50,637 nt of DNA from an uncultured Candidatus Saccharibacteria bacterium (GCA_949480205.1 CASXXK010000005.1:1-50637), one strand, 5' to 3'. Shown: positions 42,842-50,637, counted from the stretch's first letter. Numbers and translations are program-made. Notes: generated from the sequence alone by a model not told the origin.

Positions 42842-44515
42842 ATGAAAAACAAAATCTCCACGAAATACTTTTTCTGCATTACTTTTGCACTTGCAATTTC
42901 AATTAGTATCGGATGCCATCTTTTTGCTACACCATCTACCACTTACGCCCTAGATGCTGAAGGTAGTCCAGAAACTTTTGAAGAATTTCAGGAACAGATT
43001 AACGATGTCTACACCAAACGCGACGAGCTCATAAAAATGCTCAAAACCATCAAAGAATATGACGACATAAAAACTTACCAGGAAATTTGGGACGTTCTTG
43101 AGCGCTACGCCGCTACCGAAGAAATTGGCACTTGGTGGCAAAGTGGCCCTCCATTCAATGCTCATTATCGAGCAGGATCATTTGGTTATAACGGAGAAAT
43201 CCTCCAAGAGCTAACTGCTACAATCCAAAAATATGACCCCAACTTTAAACTAGCCGACGACATAAAAGATAACAATATTATCAGTAGTCTATCGAATATC
43301 ACCATCCCAGAAGTAGCTACTGTTATTTATAATACACTATATACTAGTCATATTAACTTCATGCTTGCCAATGCACAAACCCACTTTAACAAAAACGCCA
43401 ACTACGTTATAGGAAGAACAAACATGGTTGCTAATTTTCTAACTTCAGTCAATGAACAATTCGAAAATGGCTTTTTGCTCTATGATTACACCTCCGAAAT
43501 TGCCGAATTATACAACCGAATCCTGTCACGGGACGCCTTTGCTGACGTGCAAGCTATCTTTCAACAATGGCAAAAAGACTATGCAAACACGTGCCTTCAA
43601 CTTCGCACTACGACGCATATACTCCAACACGGTGAAGAACTGACTTCATTTAGATATTTTTCAACAGCTGGCGGTCCTCCATTCGCACCTATATATCTAG
43701 GGACATCTATCGCGTCAAAATTCCAAGAAACCTACACTCTTGAACAGCTAGTCAACTATCTCCCTTCTCATAACTCCTTCCCAGGAATCGACAAAGATGA
43801 AACTATCGCCTTCTTCACTAGTATCCTAAAAGCTGAAGTTAAAAACCTTAAAGAAACCTTAATTGAACTCGATCCGACACTAGCGAACCTAGATGATAAG
43901 ACCGTCGATAATTTACTAGAAATTAGCGAACAACACAAAGACATAAACATGCTTTTTCAAAATGTCTTCCAAAACGCAGATCCCAAAACACAACAGCTCG
44001 CCAGTCTTTTAATCCAATTTAACTTTGAAACGCTCAATATGCTCATCGATCAGTATCCAGCCGACAAATATTTTGCTCAGCCCACCCTTATGACACTAGC
44101 CGCTACACCCACCGATAACACACTCACTATCGAACAAATCAATAACCAAAAACCCAGCAACGAAGAGCTTTATAACCTCTACGGCCGTTTGGGCAATGCC
44201 GCCTTACAAATTGACCCTACTATCACCGAAGGTCTCCATCCACACCCAGATTGGGAATTTCCAGAAACTCCAGATACCCCTGAGGTCCCAGAAACCCCAG
44301 TTGGACCAATCAATCCGGATGATCAAGACCCTCAGCCCACACCAGAAGAACCGAGCGCCCCATCACAAGAGCCATCAGAAAATCTCACCCCAAACACCGG
44401 CATTATTGGCGACATCGTCAATAGCGCCACATCCACCACTGGAATTATTGTTATCTCTAGCGTGGTTGCCGTAATCTTCGTCAAGAAGTTTCTTCGCCAC
44501 GCCGCCAAACGCTAA
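42842..44515 (+). CDS. Secreted, wall-anchored surface protein (LPxTG-like)
   Basis: 557 aa from ATG 42842 (AAGGTC upstream). Signal peptide 1-36 (hydrophobic FFCITFALAISISIGCHLFA, cleaved near TTYA). A long helical ectodomain follows (about 37-465), rich in Asn, Thr, Leu and Asp, then a Pro/Glu-rich stalk (ETPDTPEVPETPVGP). The tail is LTPNTGIIGDIV, a hydrophobic stretch and a basic end (KKFLRHAAKR), the layout of a sortase substrate with a variant motif. Probably contacts the host cell or matrix. Promoter TGCTATAAT at 42803-42811, downstream of cassette 7. It does not contain the cassette domain. Confidence 0.85.
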   Translation: MKNKISTKYFFCITFALAISISIGCHLFATPSTTYALDAEGSPETFEEFQEQINDVYTKRDELIKMLKTIKEYDDIKTYQEIWDVLERYAATEEIGTWWQSGPPFNAHYRAGSFGYNGEILQELTATIQKYDPNFKLADDIKDNNIISSLSNITIPEVATVIYNTLYTSHINFMLANAQTHFNKNANYVIGRTNMVANFLTSVNEQFENGFLLYDYTSEIAELYNRILSRDAFADVQAIFQQWQKDYANTCLQLRTTTHILQHGEELTSFRYFSTAGGPPFAPIYLGTSIASKFQETYTLEQLVNYLPSHNSFPGIDKDETIAFFTSILKAEVKNLKETLIELDPTLANLDDKTVDNLLEISEQHKDINMLFQNVFQNADPKTQQLASLLIQFNFETLNMLIDQYPADKYFAQPTLMTLAATPTDNTLTIEQINNQKPSNEELYNLYGRLGNAALQIDPTITEGLHPHPDWEFPETPDTPEVPETPVGPINPDDQDPQPTPEEPSAPSQEPSENLTPNTGIIGDIVNSATSTTGIIVISSVVAVIFVKKFLRHAAKR

Positions 44516-44517
44516 GC

Positions 44518-45510
44518 TTATATCTTCTGAGCTACCTCTGCCACCATACGTGCCAAAACTTGCTTTCTGGACGCACCTTGCAACAAATAATAATATAGCT
44601 GCGGTTCAAAAGCTTCCACCTCCATCACTAAAGGCGAGCCCTCTCGCTCCACTACGTCGATTCTGAGATACGTTGCAACCTCATATTCTTGGAGTGCCAA
44701 GATACTTTGCACTAATTCCCTAATCTTCTGCGACAGCTGCGTTTTTTGCACTGCCTGCACTCGATATTCTCCTTCAATCACTCCCGGAAATCTCCGCACC
44801 GCATTCACAATCTCGCCGCCAATTACAATTATCCCCAATTCCCCCGCTCGAATCTCTGGGACAAAAGGCTGCACTAGTAACTCTCGCGCTTGGTTTAAAT
44901 TTCGCAGTTTACCTTGAACCTCGGCAAAATCCGCCCGGTTTTTCACCAAAAAAGTATTCTCCCCACTGCCAGAGATAGCGGGCTTGATCACAAATTTATC
45001 ATTCGGCAAGATAAGCTCATCCAGCTCATCAATTCGAATCACCTGCGTAGGAATAACTGGTATCTTGGCTTGTTGCAACCCCTGTAACTGCTGCGCTTTG
45101 TCATAATTGGCCCGAATCACAGCAGCGGGGTTGATCAACACGGTTTGGTTTTCTACAATCCCCAGCCAACGCTCAAAATCCGGCAAGAAATTCTGATATC
45201 CCCACATTGACCCCACCACAACGGCATCAAAATCCGCCCAGTTCACCGTAGAGTCCTGCCAAGAAACAATTTGAGCTTTAAACCCTTGACGCAAAAACTC
45301 CCCCTGTAGCAACAAATCATCATACACTTTGCCCAGAAAACGGTCACACGACACAATCGCTACTTTCGGCGAACCACCACGCAAACCTACCAGACCGCTA
45401 CGTATGCGATTAGTAGTTCGCCTTGCAGCCTTCCGCGTCTCCAGCACCAGCCTTTGCCACCTCACTTGAGGCTCCGGATCGCTTTGTTCATCATCAACAT
45501 ATTCTTGCAA
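44518..45510 (-). CDS. ATP-grasp ligase, RimK-like
   Basis: 330 aa. A short N-terminal domain with VAIVSCDRFLGKVYDDLLL is followed by an ATP-grasp fold: KAQQLQGLQQAKIPVIPTQVI, DKFVIKPAISGSGENTFLV (about 174) and YLRIDVVEREGSPLVMEVEAFEPQL with metal-binding Glu. Such enzymes ligate a carboxylate to an amine. It overlaps the aminotransferase gene by 49 bp, so both are translated from one mRNA. A role in making a peptide-like or modified amino-acid compound is inferred. Confidence 0.82.
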   Translation of the reverse strand: MQEYVDDEQSDPEPQVRWQRLVLETRKAARRTTNRIRSGLVGLRGGSPKVAIVSCDRFLGKVYDDLLLQGEFLRQGFKAQIVSWQDSTVNWADFDAVVVGSMWGYQNFLPDFERWLGIVENQTVLINPAAVIRANYDKAQQLQGLQQAKIPVIPTQVIRIDELDELILPNDKFVIKPAISGSGENTFLVKNRADFAEVQGKLRNLNQARELLVQPFVPEIRAGELGIIVIGGEIVNAVRRFPGVIEGEYRVQAVQKTQLSQKIRELVQSILALQEYEVATYLRIDVVEREGSPLVMEVEAFEPQLYYYLLQGASRKQVLARMVAEVAQKI

Positions 45511-47075
45511 ATTGCCTTACGACTTACCGCAAAAGAAATTCTTCCCACCATCTCATCTAAATATGGCCAACAAATATTGCCTCCCATCAGATAAGTAACA
45601 CCACCATTGACAAAGAAATGTTCCAGCAATTCCCGCTCCGTCCGAATGGTCACACCCTCCGGCGTAGTCTTACCTTTAAGCTCTGTAAAATCAAATACAG
45701 CAAAAAATCCTGATTCTGGCTCCGTTCCCTTACGAATCTTGAGACCCCTACATCCGGACAGCACGATCTGCCTGTCCGTAGAACTCTTAATATACCGCTT
45801 AACAGTGTGGACAATTTTGCGCCGCAAACCGCGATCTTTAATCTTAGAAACACCATACACCAGAGCATACATCAGGTTATAGCGGAACTTATACTCCCTG
45901 ATAATTGCCCGCATGTAGCGTCGGTGTTCGCGATAACGCCGATTGGTGCCATTAAATGCCCCTGTGACCGCTGTCACCTGCAAAACCGACATAGAATCCA
46001 CCGAATCGTGAATTTCTCGCGCCAACACTTCTGCCACGGCCGCCGGTGCTACAATTACCGCCGCTCGGAAACTCGCCAACTCATAAGCTTTGGATAGTCC
46101 AAACAAACTAATTGTGTTGTTGAAATATTCTGGCAAACTCGCCAGTGGCACCGCCAAATCATCCAGATCGTAGGTCAAATCACGATACACCAAGTCATCA
46201 ATCACAAAAATATTACGTTCCTTGCAAACCTCACCGATTCCTCGGAGAATATCCAGATTCTTATGATTAACCACTTTCCCAGTTGGATTATGCGGGTTGA
46301 GATTTAAAAATGCAGCTACGCGTGGTACATACCCCCCCCCAGAAGCTTCTTGAGCTAACTTAGCATTGAGTTCATCAATCCGCTTGGCCAACGCCGTTGG
46401 ATTTACTTGCCAATCATCTTCTTCCTTTAAATCTAAAAGTTCTGTACGGTAATCATCCAACTCTGTCATAATGGCAAACAAGCCATAGTTTGGTGCCGTC
46501 ATTAAAATTACATCGCCCGGCTTGGCAACAGCATCCATAATCAACGAGTAAGCATGGGTGGTCGAATAAGAGAAAACGATGTTATTTACCCCTAAACCGC
46601 CATATACTTCACCACCCTCTAAGTCCATCGGATTGGGCTCAAAACCCTCACGCACCAGATAATCAACAACCTTTTGCTGCGAATAGAAACCACCGGCGCT
46701 ACGTGGATACCAGTAAAGATTCTTACGACGCAACGCCTTGCGTACTTCCCGCATCGCCCCCGGAAACGGTTTATATTTTAACGGTGTGCCGCTGTGAAAG
46801 TTATCGTATTCAAAAACTGGCTTATGCTCTGGATTCCGCGCAAAAACATCGCTTGCGAAGAAATTATAATCGGGTTCCATTTTAGCAATCGCGCTATGAT
46901 AAGGCTTGCCATCTGCTCGCGGTGGCAAATGATTGTTTTGTAAGAGATACTTTTTATGTTCATCCACAAAAATCTTTAACGCACCCTGAGCACGACCATA
47001 ATCTTCACTACTGGTCTTGAGGTCGGGACGCCCTAAAAGCCGCTTGGCAATTTGCTTTAATCTATTTTTCCACAT
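45462..47075 (-). CDS. Class I/II aminotransferase with an in-frame G9 tract
   Basis: 537 aa, about 130 longer than the typical enzyme owing to N- and C-terminal additions. PLP-binding Lys in LFGLSKAYELASFRAAVIV (about 328). Substrate-binding NLNPHNPTGKVVNHK and APNYGLF are kept, with FSYSTTHAYSLIMDA in the N-half. The segment EASGGGYVPR is encoded by nine consecutive G (46332-46340), a slip-prone run. TGCTATAAT lies 7 nt before the ATG (leaderless). The overlapping ATP-grasp gene suggests that this enzyme makes or consumes an amino acid used by the ligase. Confidence 0.88.
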   Translation of the reverse strand: MWKNRLKQIAKRLLGRPDLKTSSEDYGRAQGALKIFVDEHKKYLLQNNHLPPRADGKPYHSAIAKMEPDYNFFASDVFARNPEHKPVFEYDNFHSGTPLKYKPFPGAMREVRKALRRKNLYWYPRSAGGFYSQQKVVDYLVREGFEPNPMDLEGGEVYGGLGVNNIVFSYSTTHAYSLIMDAVAKPGDVILMTAPNYGLFAIMTELDDYRTELLDLKEEDDWQVNPTALAKRIDELNAKLAQEASGGGYVPRVAAFLNLNPHNPTGKVVNHKNLDILRGIGEVCKERNIFVIDDLVYRDLTYDLDDLAVPLASLPEYFNNTISLFGLSKAYELASFRAAVIVAPAAVAEVLAREIHDSVDSMSVLQVTAVTGAFNGTNRRYREHRRYMRAIIREYKFRYNLMYALVYGVSKIKDRGLRRKIVHTVKRYIKSSTDRQIVLSGCRGLKIRKGTEPESGFFAVFDFTELKGKTTPEGVTIRTERELLEHFFVNGGVTYLMGGNICWPYLDEMVGRISFAVSRKAICKNMLMMNKAIRSLK

Positions 47076-47097
47076 TAATAATATTATAGCACGTTAA

Positions 47098-47934
47098 TTA
47101 CTCTGTCGTGATCTCAATTGCGCCCACCCCACCATCAATATCAATCGTAGTTTTACCATCGCCCCAAGTCTCATCATCCGCCATTTTCTTGCCATTCAGA
47201 GTAATCGAACCAAGGCCTTTTTCAACTTTCACCCGATAACCCTCGGGTGCACCACGCAAATTCAAGTCTAATTTCCCCACCCCGGCATCAATTTGGTTGT
47301 TCCCTGCCAATTTTACGCCAAGCTCCACTTTGCCTACACCCATATCCAAATCTAAATCCCTAAATTCACTCTCGCGCACTGCCAAATAGCCCGCACCGCC
47401 ATTAATTTTAGTACGTTCTGTAACCACTAAATTGCTAAGCTCAGTTTTGCCAGCTCCCAATTCCAACTCCAAGTTTTTTACCGTCAAATCCCGGATCTCC
47501 ACCCTACCAGCGCCCGCATTCAAGCGCAAGGTATCCAATCCCGTCCAATCATGTGGAATCGTAATCTTCATTTCCTTTCCCCGTGTCCCCCAATCCGTCA
47601 AGAAATGAAAATCTTTTTCCTGTACGTAAAGAGCTTTCTCACCCTGGCTCACCGTAATCACACTCTCGTCTGCTTCCATAGCAAACTCTTCCCCCATAAC
47701 GATCACCACACTCGTAGCCTTCAAATCAAGATGTAGGCTCTTCACCTCTTGTGTTGCAATATCACTTACGTCGATTACTTCTGTCGTTCCCGTCGCAATC
47801 GGTTCACTTTCCCAACCACCGAAGACATAACTCAGCATCATCCCTGCCATCACAATCGCCGAGATAATCCCACAAATCAAGAGCACGGCAAACGCCACCG
47901 CACAATACTTAATTACTCGCTGCGCTGTATACAT
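47098..47934 (-). CDS. DUF4097 envelope protein
   Basis: 278 aa. One membrane segment (about 8-38), then a right-handed beta-helix-like DUF4097 domain made of repeating short strands (LRLNAGAGRVEIRDLTVKNLELELGAGKTELSNL...). The family is often next to LiaF-like proteins and responds to envelope stress, with biochemical role unsettled. Its ATG overlaps the stop of the upstream LiaF-like gene (TAATG). Confidence 0.85.
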   Translation of the reverse strand: MYTAQRVIKYCAVAFAVLLICGIISAIVMAGMMLSYVFGGWESEPIATGTTEVIDVSDIATQEVKSLHLDLKATSVVIVMGEEFAMEADESVITVSQGEKALYVQEKDFHFLTDWGTRGKEMKITIPHDWTGLDTLRLNAGAGRVEIRDLTVKNLELELGAGKTELSNLVVTERTKINGGAGYLAVRESEFRDLDLDMGVGKVELGVKLAGNNQIDAGVGKLDLNLRGAPEGYRVKVEKGLGSITLNGKKMADDETWGDGKTTIDIDGGVGAIEITTE

Positions 47935-48620
47935 TATTTAATCTCCACCCCGCCAAAAATGCAGGTTGCGTCCACAAATAGTGTCTTCTTCCCTTCATCT
48001 TGCGCCTTTTTCTTGTGGTGGTTAGTAGTCCCACCAAACATCGCTGAAGAAATCACCTGTACATTAAGATCTTCAGGTACAAAGATCGTAATACCACCAA
48101 AAATTGCGCTTGCCTTGATTAATACATCTTCTTCAATTTTAGCCTCACGCAAATCGCACTTAATTCCACCGAAGACCACTTCCATCCGCCCACCTTCAAA
48201 CTTCTCCTTGGCAAAGTCCAAATTCTGCCCACCAAACGTCGCCCAGTATTCCTTATCCCCAGACTTGCCTTGCAATTTCTTTACTTCTTTTTTAACTTTA
48301 CCGCTAATCGCATCTTTAAAGATAATCGACAAACCGACAATAATCAAAATTGCTGGCACCAACAACTTCCACAGAATTCCAAACGCAATCACACCTTGGC
48401 AAGCCAAGAGCAAGCAAACACCGATCACAATCCCAATCACATCACCCGTTTTGTCGGTATCACTACCAAACAAGCTAATCACGCACGGCACGATAATAAA
48501 AAACGTCCACCACCCTGGGAAGAAGATGTCGATTTGGGCAATTCCTAACGCATTAATGCCTAAAATCACACCTAGTGCCACCAGCACACAACCCCAAAGA
48601 ATGCTCGTTGTCTTTCTCAT
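47934..48620 (-). CDS. LiaF-like membrane protein (envelope stress)
   Basis: 228 aa from ATG 48620 (GGAG upstream). Four membrane segments in the first half (WGCVLVALGVILGINALGI, WWTFFIIVPCVISLF, IGIVIGVCLLLACQGVIAFG, LLVPAILIIVGLSIIF). A C-terminal beta-helix has the YvqF/LiaF repeats (VVFGGIKCDLREAKI, SAIFGGITIFVPEDLNV, ATCIFGGVEIK). LiaF inhibits a LiaRS-type system in Firmicutes; no LiaRS is next to it here. Its promoter has a G9 spacer run that could vary expression. Coupled to the DUF4097 gene. Confidence 0.85.
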   Translation of the reverse strand: MRKTTSILWGCVLVALGVILGINALGIAQIDIFFPGWWTFFIIVPCVISLFGSDTDKTGDVIGIVIGVCLLLACQGVIAFGILWKLLVPAILIIVGLSIIFKDAISGKVKKEVKKLQGKSGDKEYWATFGGQNLDFAKEKFEGGRMEVVFGGIKCDLREAKIEEDVLIKASAIFGGITIFVPEDLNVQVISSAMFGGTTNHHKKKAQDEGKKTLFVDATCIFGGVEIK

Positions 48621-48652
48621 AGAAACTCCAATCAAAAATTAATCTTGTTTCT

Positions 48653-48683
48653 ATTGTAGCACATAAAGCACCCCCCCCCGCAA
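48653..48683 (-). promoter_or_regulatory. Promoter with a G9 spacer run (LiaF-DUF4097 operon)
   Basis: TTGCGG (48678-48683), a 19-bp spacer that begins with seven of the nine G, and TACAAT (48653-48658) with TGC before it. Loss of two G would give the optimal 17 bp; further changes would weaken it. This is the layout of phase-variable promoters. Confidence 0.6.
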
Positions 48684-48685
48684 GG

Positions 48686-50281
48686 CTATTTTAGACTCTT
48701 AATAAACTCCATAAACAACGGGTGCACATTCAACGGACGCGAGCGAAACTCTGGGTGCGCTTGCGTCGCCACAAAGAACTTGTTCTTTGGACTTTCCACA
48801 AACTCCACCAATGTCCCATCTGGAGAAGTGCCAGATACCACCAATCCACCTTTTTCAATCGCAGACAAAAACTCCTGATTTACTTCGTAGCGATGGCGAT
48901 GACGCTCCGTCACTTCAGTAGCACCGTAGATCTTTGCTGTCTTGCTACCTTTCTTCAAGACCGCCGGATAGTCACCTAAACGCATCGTGCCACCAGTTGA
49001 CTCTTTCCCTTCCTGACCCGCCATCAAATAAATCACATTGCTGTCCTCAGTGGCACCAAATTCCTCAGAGTTCGCATTTTTTACCTTACCTTTACGCGCT
49101 GCTGCCACGCAAGCCATCTGCATGCCCAAGCACAACCCCAAATATGGCACATCTTTATCTAGGGCGTAAGTGGCCGCCTTAATCTTGCCTTCAGCCCCAC
49201 GCGCACCAAAGCCACCCGGCACCACCAAGCCATCAACTTTAGCAAAATCCCGCTTAGTTGCCGTCTCCGCATTAATCCACTGAATTTCCAAATTCACTTT
49301 ATTCCAAGCTGCCGCTGCCTTTAAAGCTTCAGTAACACAAATATAAGTATCCTCATTCCCAACATACTTCGCCACCAAACCCACACGCACCGTTTTGGAC
49401 CAATTCTTCCCCCGGAGGCGCGAAAACTCCTGCCAACGCTTCATATCGGGCGCTTTTTTGTTACCTATGAAACGATTGAGAATCTCCAGCACACCAGACT
49501 TCAACACATTAAACGGTACATCATACACGCTTTCAATATCCGGCAAGTTCAATACCGCTTCGCCCGGGATACCCGCAAACTTCGCAATTTTCTCGCACAT
49601 TTCACGCGGCGCCGGACGTTCCGAACGACACACCACCACATCAGGAATAATTCCAAAACCCCGCAAATCCTTGAGCGCATTCTGTGCTGGCTTGGTTTTG
49701 AGTTCCTTAGACGTATTAATCCAGGGGACATATACTACATGAACATACAAACAATTCTCTCGCCCCACTCGATTTGCAAATAACCGAATCGCCTCAATAA
49801 AGCTCAGACCTTCATAATCCCCCACCGTACCACCAATCTCCACAATGTGGATTTGTGAACCCTCACTTGCCATAGTGATTTTCTCTTGTACCAAATCCGT
49901 AAAATGCGGAATCATCTGCACTGTCTTACCATGGAACCCGCCACTACGTTCCTTCTCAATCAGCTCCCGATACAATGCACCAGAGAGCACACTTGAATAT
50001 TTGTTAGTCTCAAAATCCAAAAAACGCTCATAATGGCCCAAGTCCAAATCAGTTTCCTTACCATCATGCGTCACAAAACATTCACCATGCTCTACTGGAT
50101 TTAACAAGCCAGCGTCAACATTCAGATAAGGATCACATTTTTGCATCGACACCTTGTAACCCTTAGATTTCAAAATTGCCCCAATTGAAGCCGCGGTAAT
50201 TCCCTTACCTACACCAGATAACACGCCGCCAGTGACAAAAATATATTTACATGGTTTTCGCGTTTTTTTATTTCTAAACAT
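48686..50281 (-). CDS. pyrG: CTP synthase
   Basis: 531 aa. Makes CTP from UTP, ATP and glutamine. The synthetase half starts YIFVTGGVLSGVGKGITAASIG with the P-loop-like loop and DPYLNVDAGLLNPVEHGE, and EIGGTVGDYEGLSFIEA. The glutamine amidotransferase half has GGFGARGAEGK, the Cys nucleophile in LGLCLGMQMA and a late His-Glu pair in QAHPEFRSRP. Shine-Dalgarno GGGAGGTG before the ATG; -10 TATGAT at 50326-50331. Cassette 8 lies just upstream. Confidence 0.97.
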   Translation of the reverse strand: MFRNKKTRKPCKYIFVTGGVLSGVGKGITAASIGAILKSKGYKVSMQKCDPYLNVDAGLLNPVEHGECFVTHDGKETDLDLGHYERFLDFETNKYSSVLSGALYRELIEKERSGGFHGKTVQMIPHFTDLVQEKITMASEGSQIHIVEIGGTVGDYEGLSFIEAIRLFANRVGRENCLYVHVVYVPWINTSKELKTKPAQNALKDLRGFGIIPDVVVCRSERPAPREMCEKIAKFAGIPGEAVLNLPDIESVYDVPFNVLKSGVLEILNRFIGNKKAPDMKRWQEFSRLRGKNWSKTVRVGLVAKYVGNEDTYICVTEALKAAAAWNKVNLEIQWINAETATKRDFAKVDGLVVPGGFGARGAEGKIKAATYALDKDVPYLGLCLGMQMACVAAARKGKVKNANSEEFGATEDSNVIYLMAGQEGKESTGGTMRLGDYPAVLKKGSKTAKIYGATEVTERHRHRYEVNQEFLSAIEKGGLVVSGTSPDGTLVEFVESPKNKFFVATQAHPEFRSRPLNVHPLFMEFIKSLK

Positions 50282-50360
50282 TGGGCACCTCCCTTAATTA
50301 ACTTTTGCCCACACTTCTTAATTCCATCATATCACACAATCCTGAAAACTATAAGTTTTA

Positions 50361-50580
50361 TATGTCTAATACAGTACTAAGGCAGCGGAGGGGGAAACCA
50401 ACATTACGTAGAATCGTATATGATGCACTAACACCATCGGTATTAAAACTGAGATTATAAGCTCTTGAATCAGTAATTGAAGTATATGTCCCTGCTCGCG
50501 ACGACCAGCCATACCCCACTTGAACTGCATACCAAAAGGTACCGATAGTGGTGGCTAAGTCAACTCGCCCGCTGCGCACG
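50361..50580 (-). repeat. Variable-domain cassette 8
   Basis: Encodes VRSGRVDLATTIGTF, GYGWSSRAGTYTSIT, RAYNLSFN and VGFPLRCLSTVLDI, then TAA. Left arm CCCGCTGCGCACG (50568-50580). Right end 29 bp from the pyrG -10 box and codirectional with pyrG. The last 57 bp of the window hold only AT-rich DNA that I cannot assign. Confidence 0.85.
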
Positions 50581-50637
50581 GGACCTTAACAAAAATTAAA
50601 AAGCGATAAGGCATGCTATTTGAAATAACAGGGGTGG

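Noticed and set aside
47749-48642. 297-codon open frame on the plus strand
   Set aside because: It lies opposite the clearly recognisable LiaF-like and DUF4097 genes, has Pro/Ser/Thr-rich nonsense composition and no ribosome site.
5688-50580. Diversity-generating retroelement explanation for the cassettes
   Set aside because: No reverse transcriptase or template repeat is in the window, and the differences include codon insertions and all base types rather than adenine-directed changes. A DGR elsewhere in the genome is not excluded.

Overview
The window looks like chromosome from a Candidatus Saccharibacteria (TM7) or closely related CPR/Patescibacteria bacterium. I infer this from gene content and style: ThrRS without a TGS domain, short MiaA and HolA-like proteins, an infC-rpmI-rplT-rpmB block, Gram-positive-like envelope proteins (a signal peptide plus TPNTG tail, LiaF and DUF4097 proteins), a VirB2-like pilin with a conjugation-type ATPase, comM, and almost no biosynthesis. 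TGA is an ordinary stop (thrS, argS, the pilin gene), so the UGA-Gly code of Gracilibacteria is not in use. Taxonomy is inference; no 16S gene is present.

Layout. 0.2-4.8 kb: gyrB-gyrA. 4.9-7.4 kb: a RelB/DinJ-type antitoxin with a palindrome-rich control region, repeat cassette 1 and two AT-rich orphan membrane-protein genes. 7.4-11.1 kb: a TraG/VirD4/HerA-like ATPase operon and a small membrane protein. 11.1-13.3 kb: a 2.2-kb RNA-rich island with a large unidentified RNA, a possible pseudoknotted RNA, tRNA-Ser(CGA), a three-hairpin RNA and tmRNA. 13.4-17.9 kb: comM, infC-rpmI-rplT-rpmB, RNase P RNA and a Nudix-RNase HI fusion. 18.0-25.8 kb: site-2 protease, an MBL-like protein, a wHTH protein, miaA, thrS and an alarmone-type trio (RelA/SpoT synthetase, Nudix, HD hydrolase). 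25.8-32.6 kb: cassettes 2-5, tRNA-Val, DUF523, rpsT, holA-like, fpg and polA. 32.6-40.6 kb: a kinase-like P-loop protein, a lipid kinase, a pilin, rpoD, a frameshifted MazF-like gene, dnaG, mscL and orn. 40.6-50.6 kb: argS, cassettes 6-7, a large anchored surface protein, ATP-grasp and aminotransferase genes, an envelope-stress pair, pyrG and cassette 8.

The most unusual feature is a dispersed family of eight 197-225 bp intergenic cassettes. Each keeps an open frame between identical ends (left arm TGCGCAGCGGG; right arm ending TTAGTACTGTATTAGACAT) and encodes a variable C-terminal piece of a Fib_succ_major/lectin-like domain (RSG...WWSS...GFPLRCLSTVLDM). None has a complete gene around it. 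Three pairs lie head to head on palindromes, and seven of eight point at a nearby promoter. This looks like a store of silent variable-domain cassettes for a surface protein, or a new mobile element. G9 tracts in a promoter spacer and in a coding sequence, plus a G5 frameshift in a toxin gene, fit the same variation theme.

Expression style is also distinctive. The 9-mer TGCTATAAT occurs 11 times by my reading, each time at a plausible promoter, and about a dozen genes start 6-9 nt after their -10 box and so should give leaderless mRNAs. polA and its divergent neighbour share one 20-bp palindrome that supplies both -10 boxes and both start codons. All calls were made by reading the sequence; no database search or RNA folding was run.
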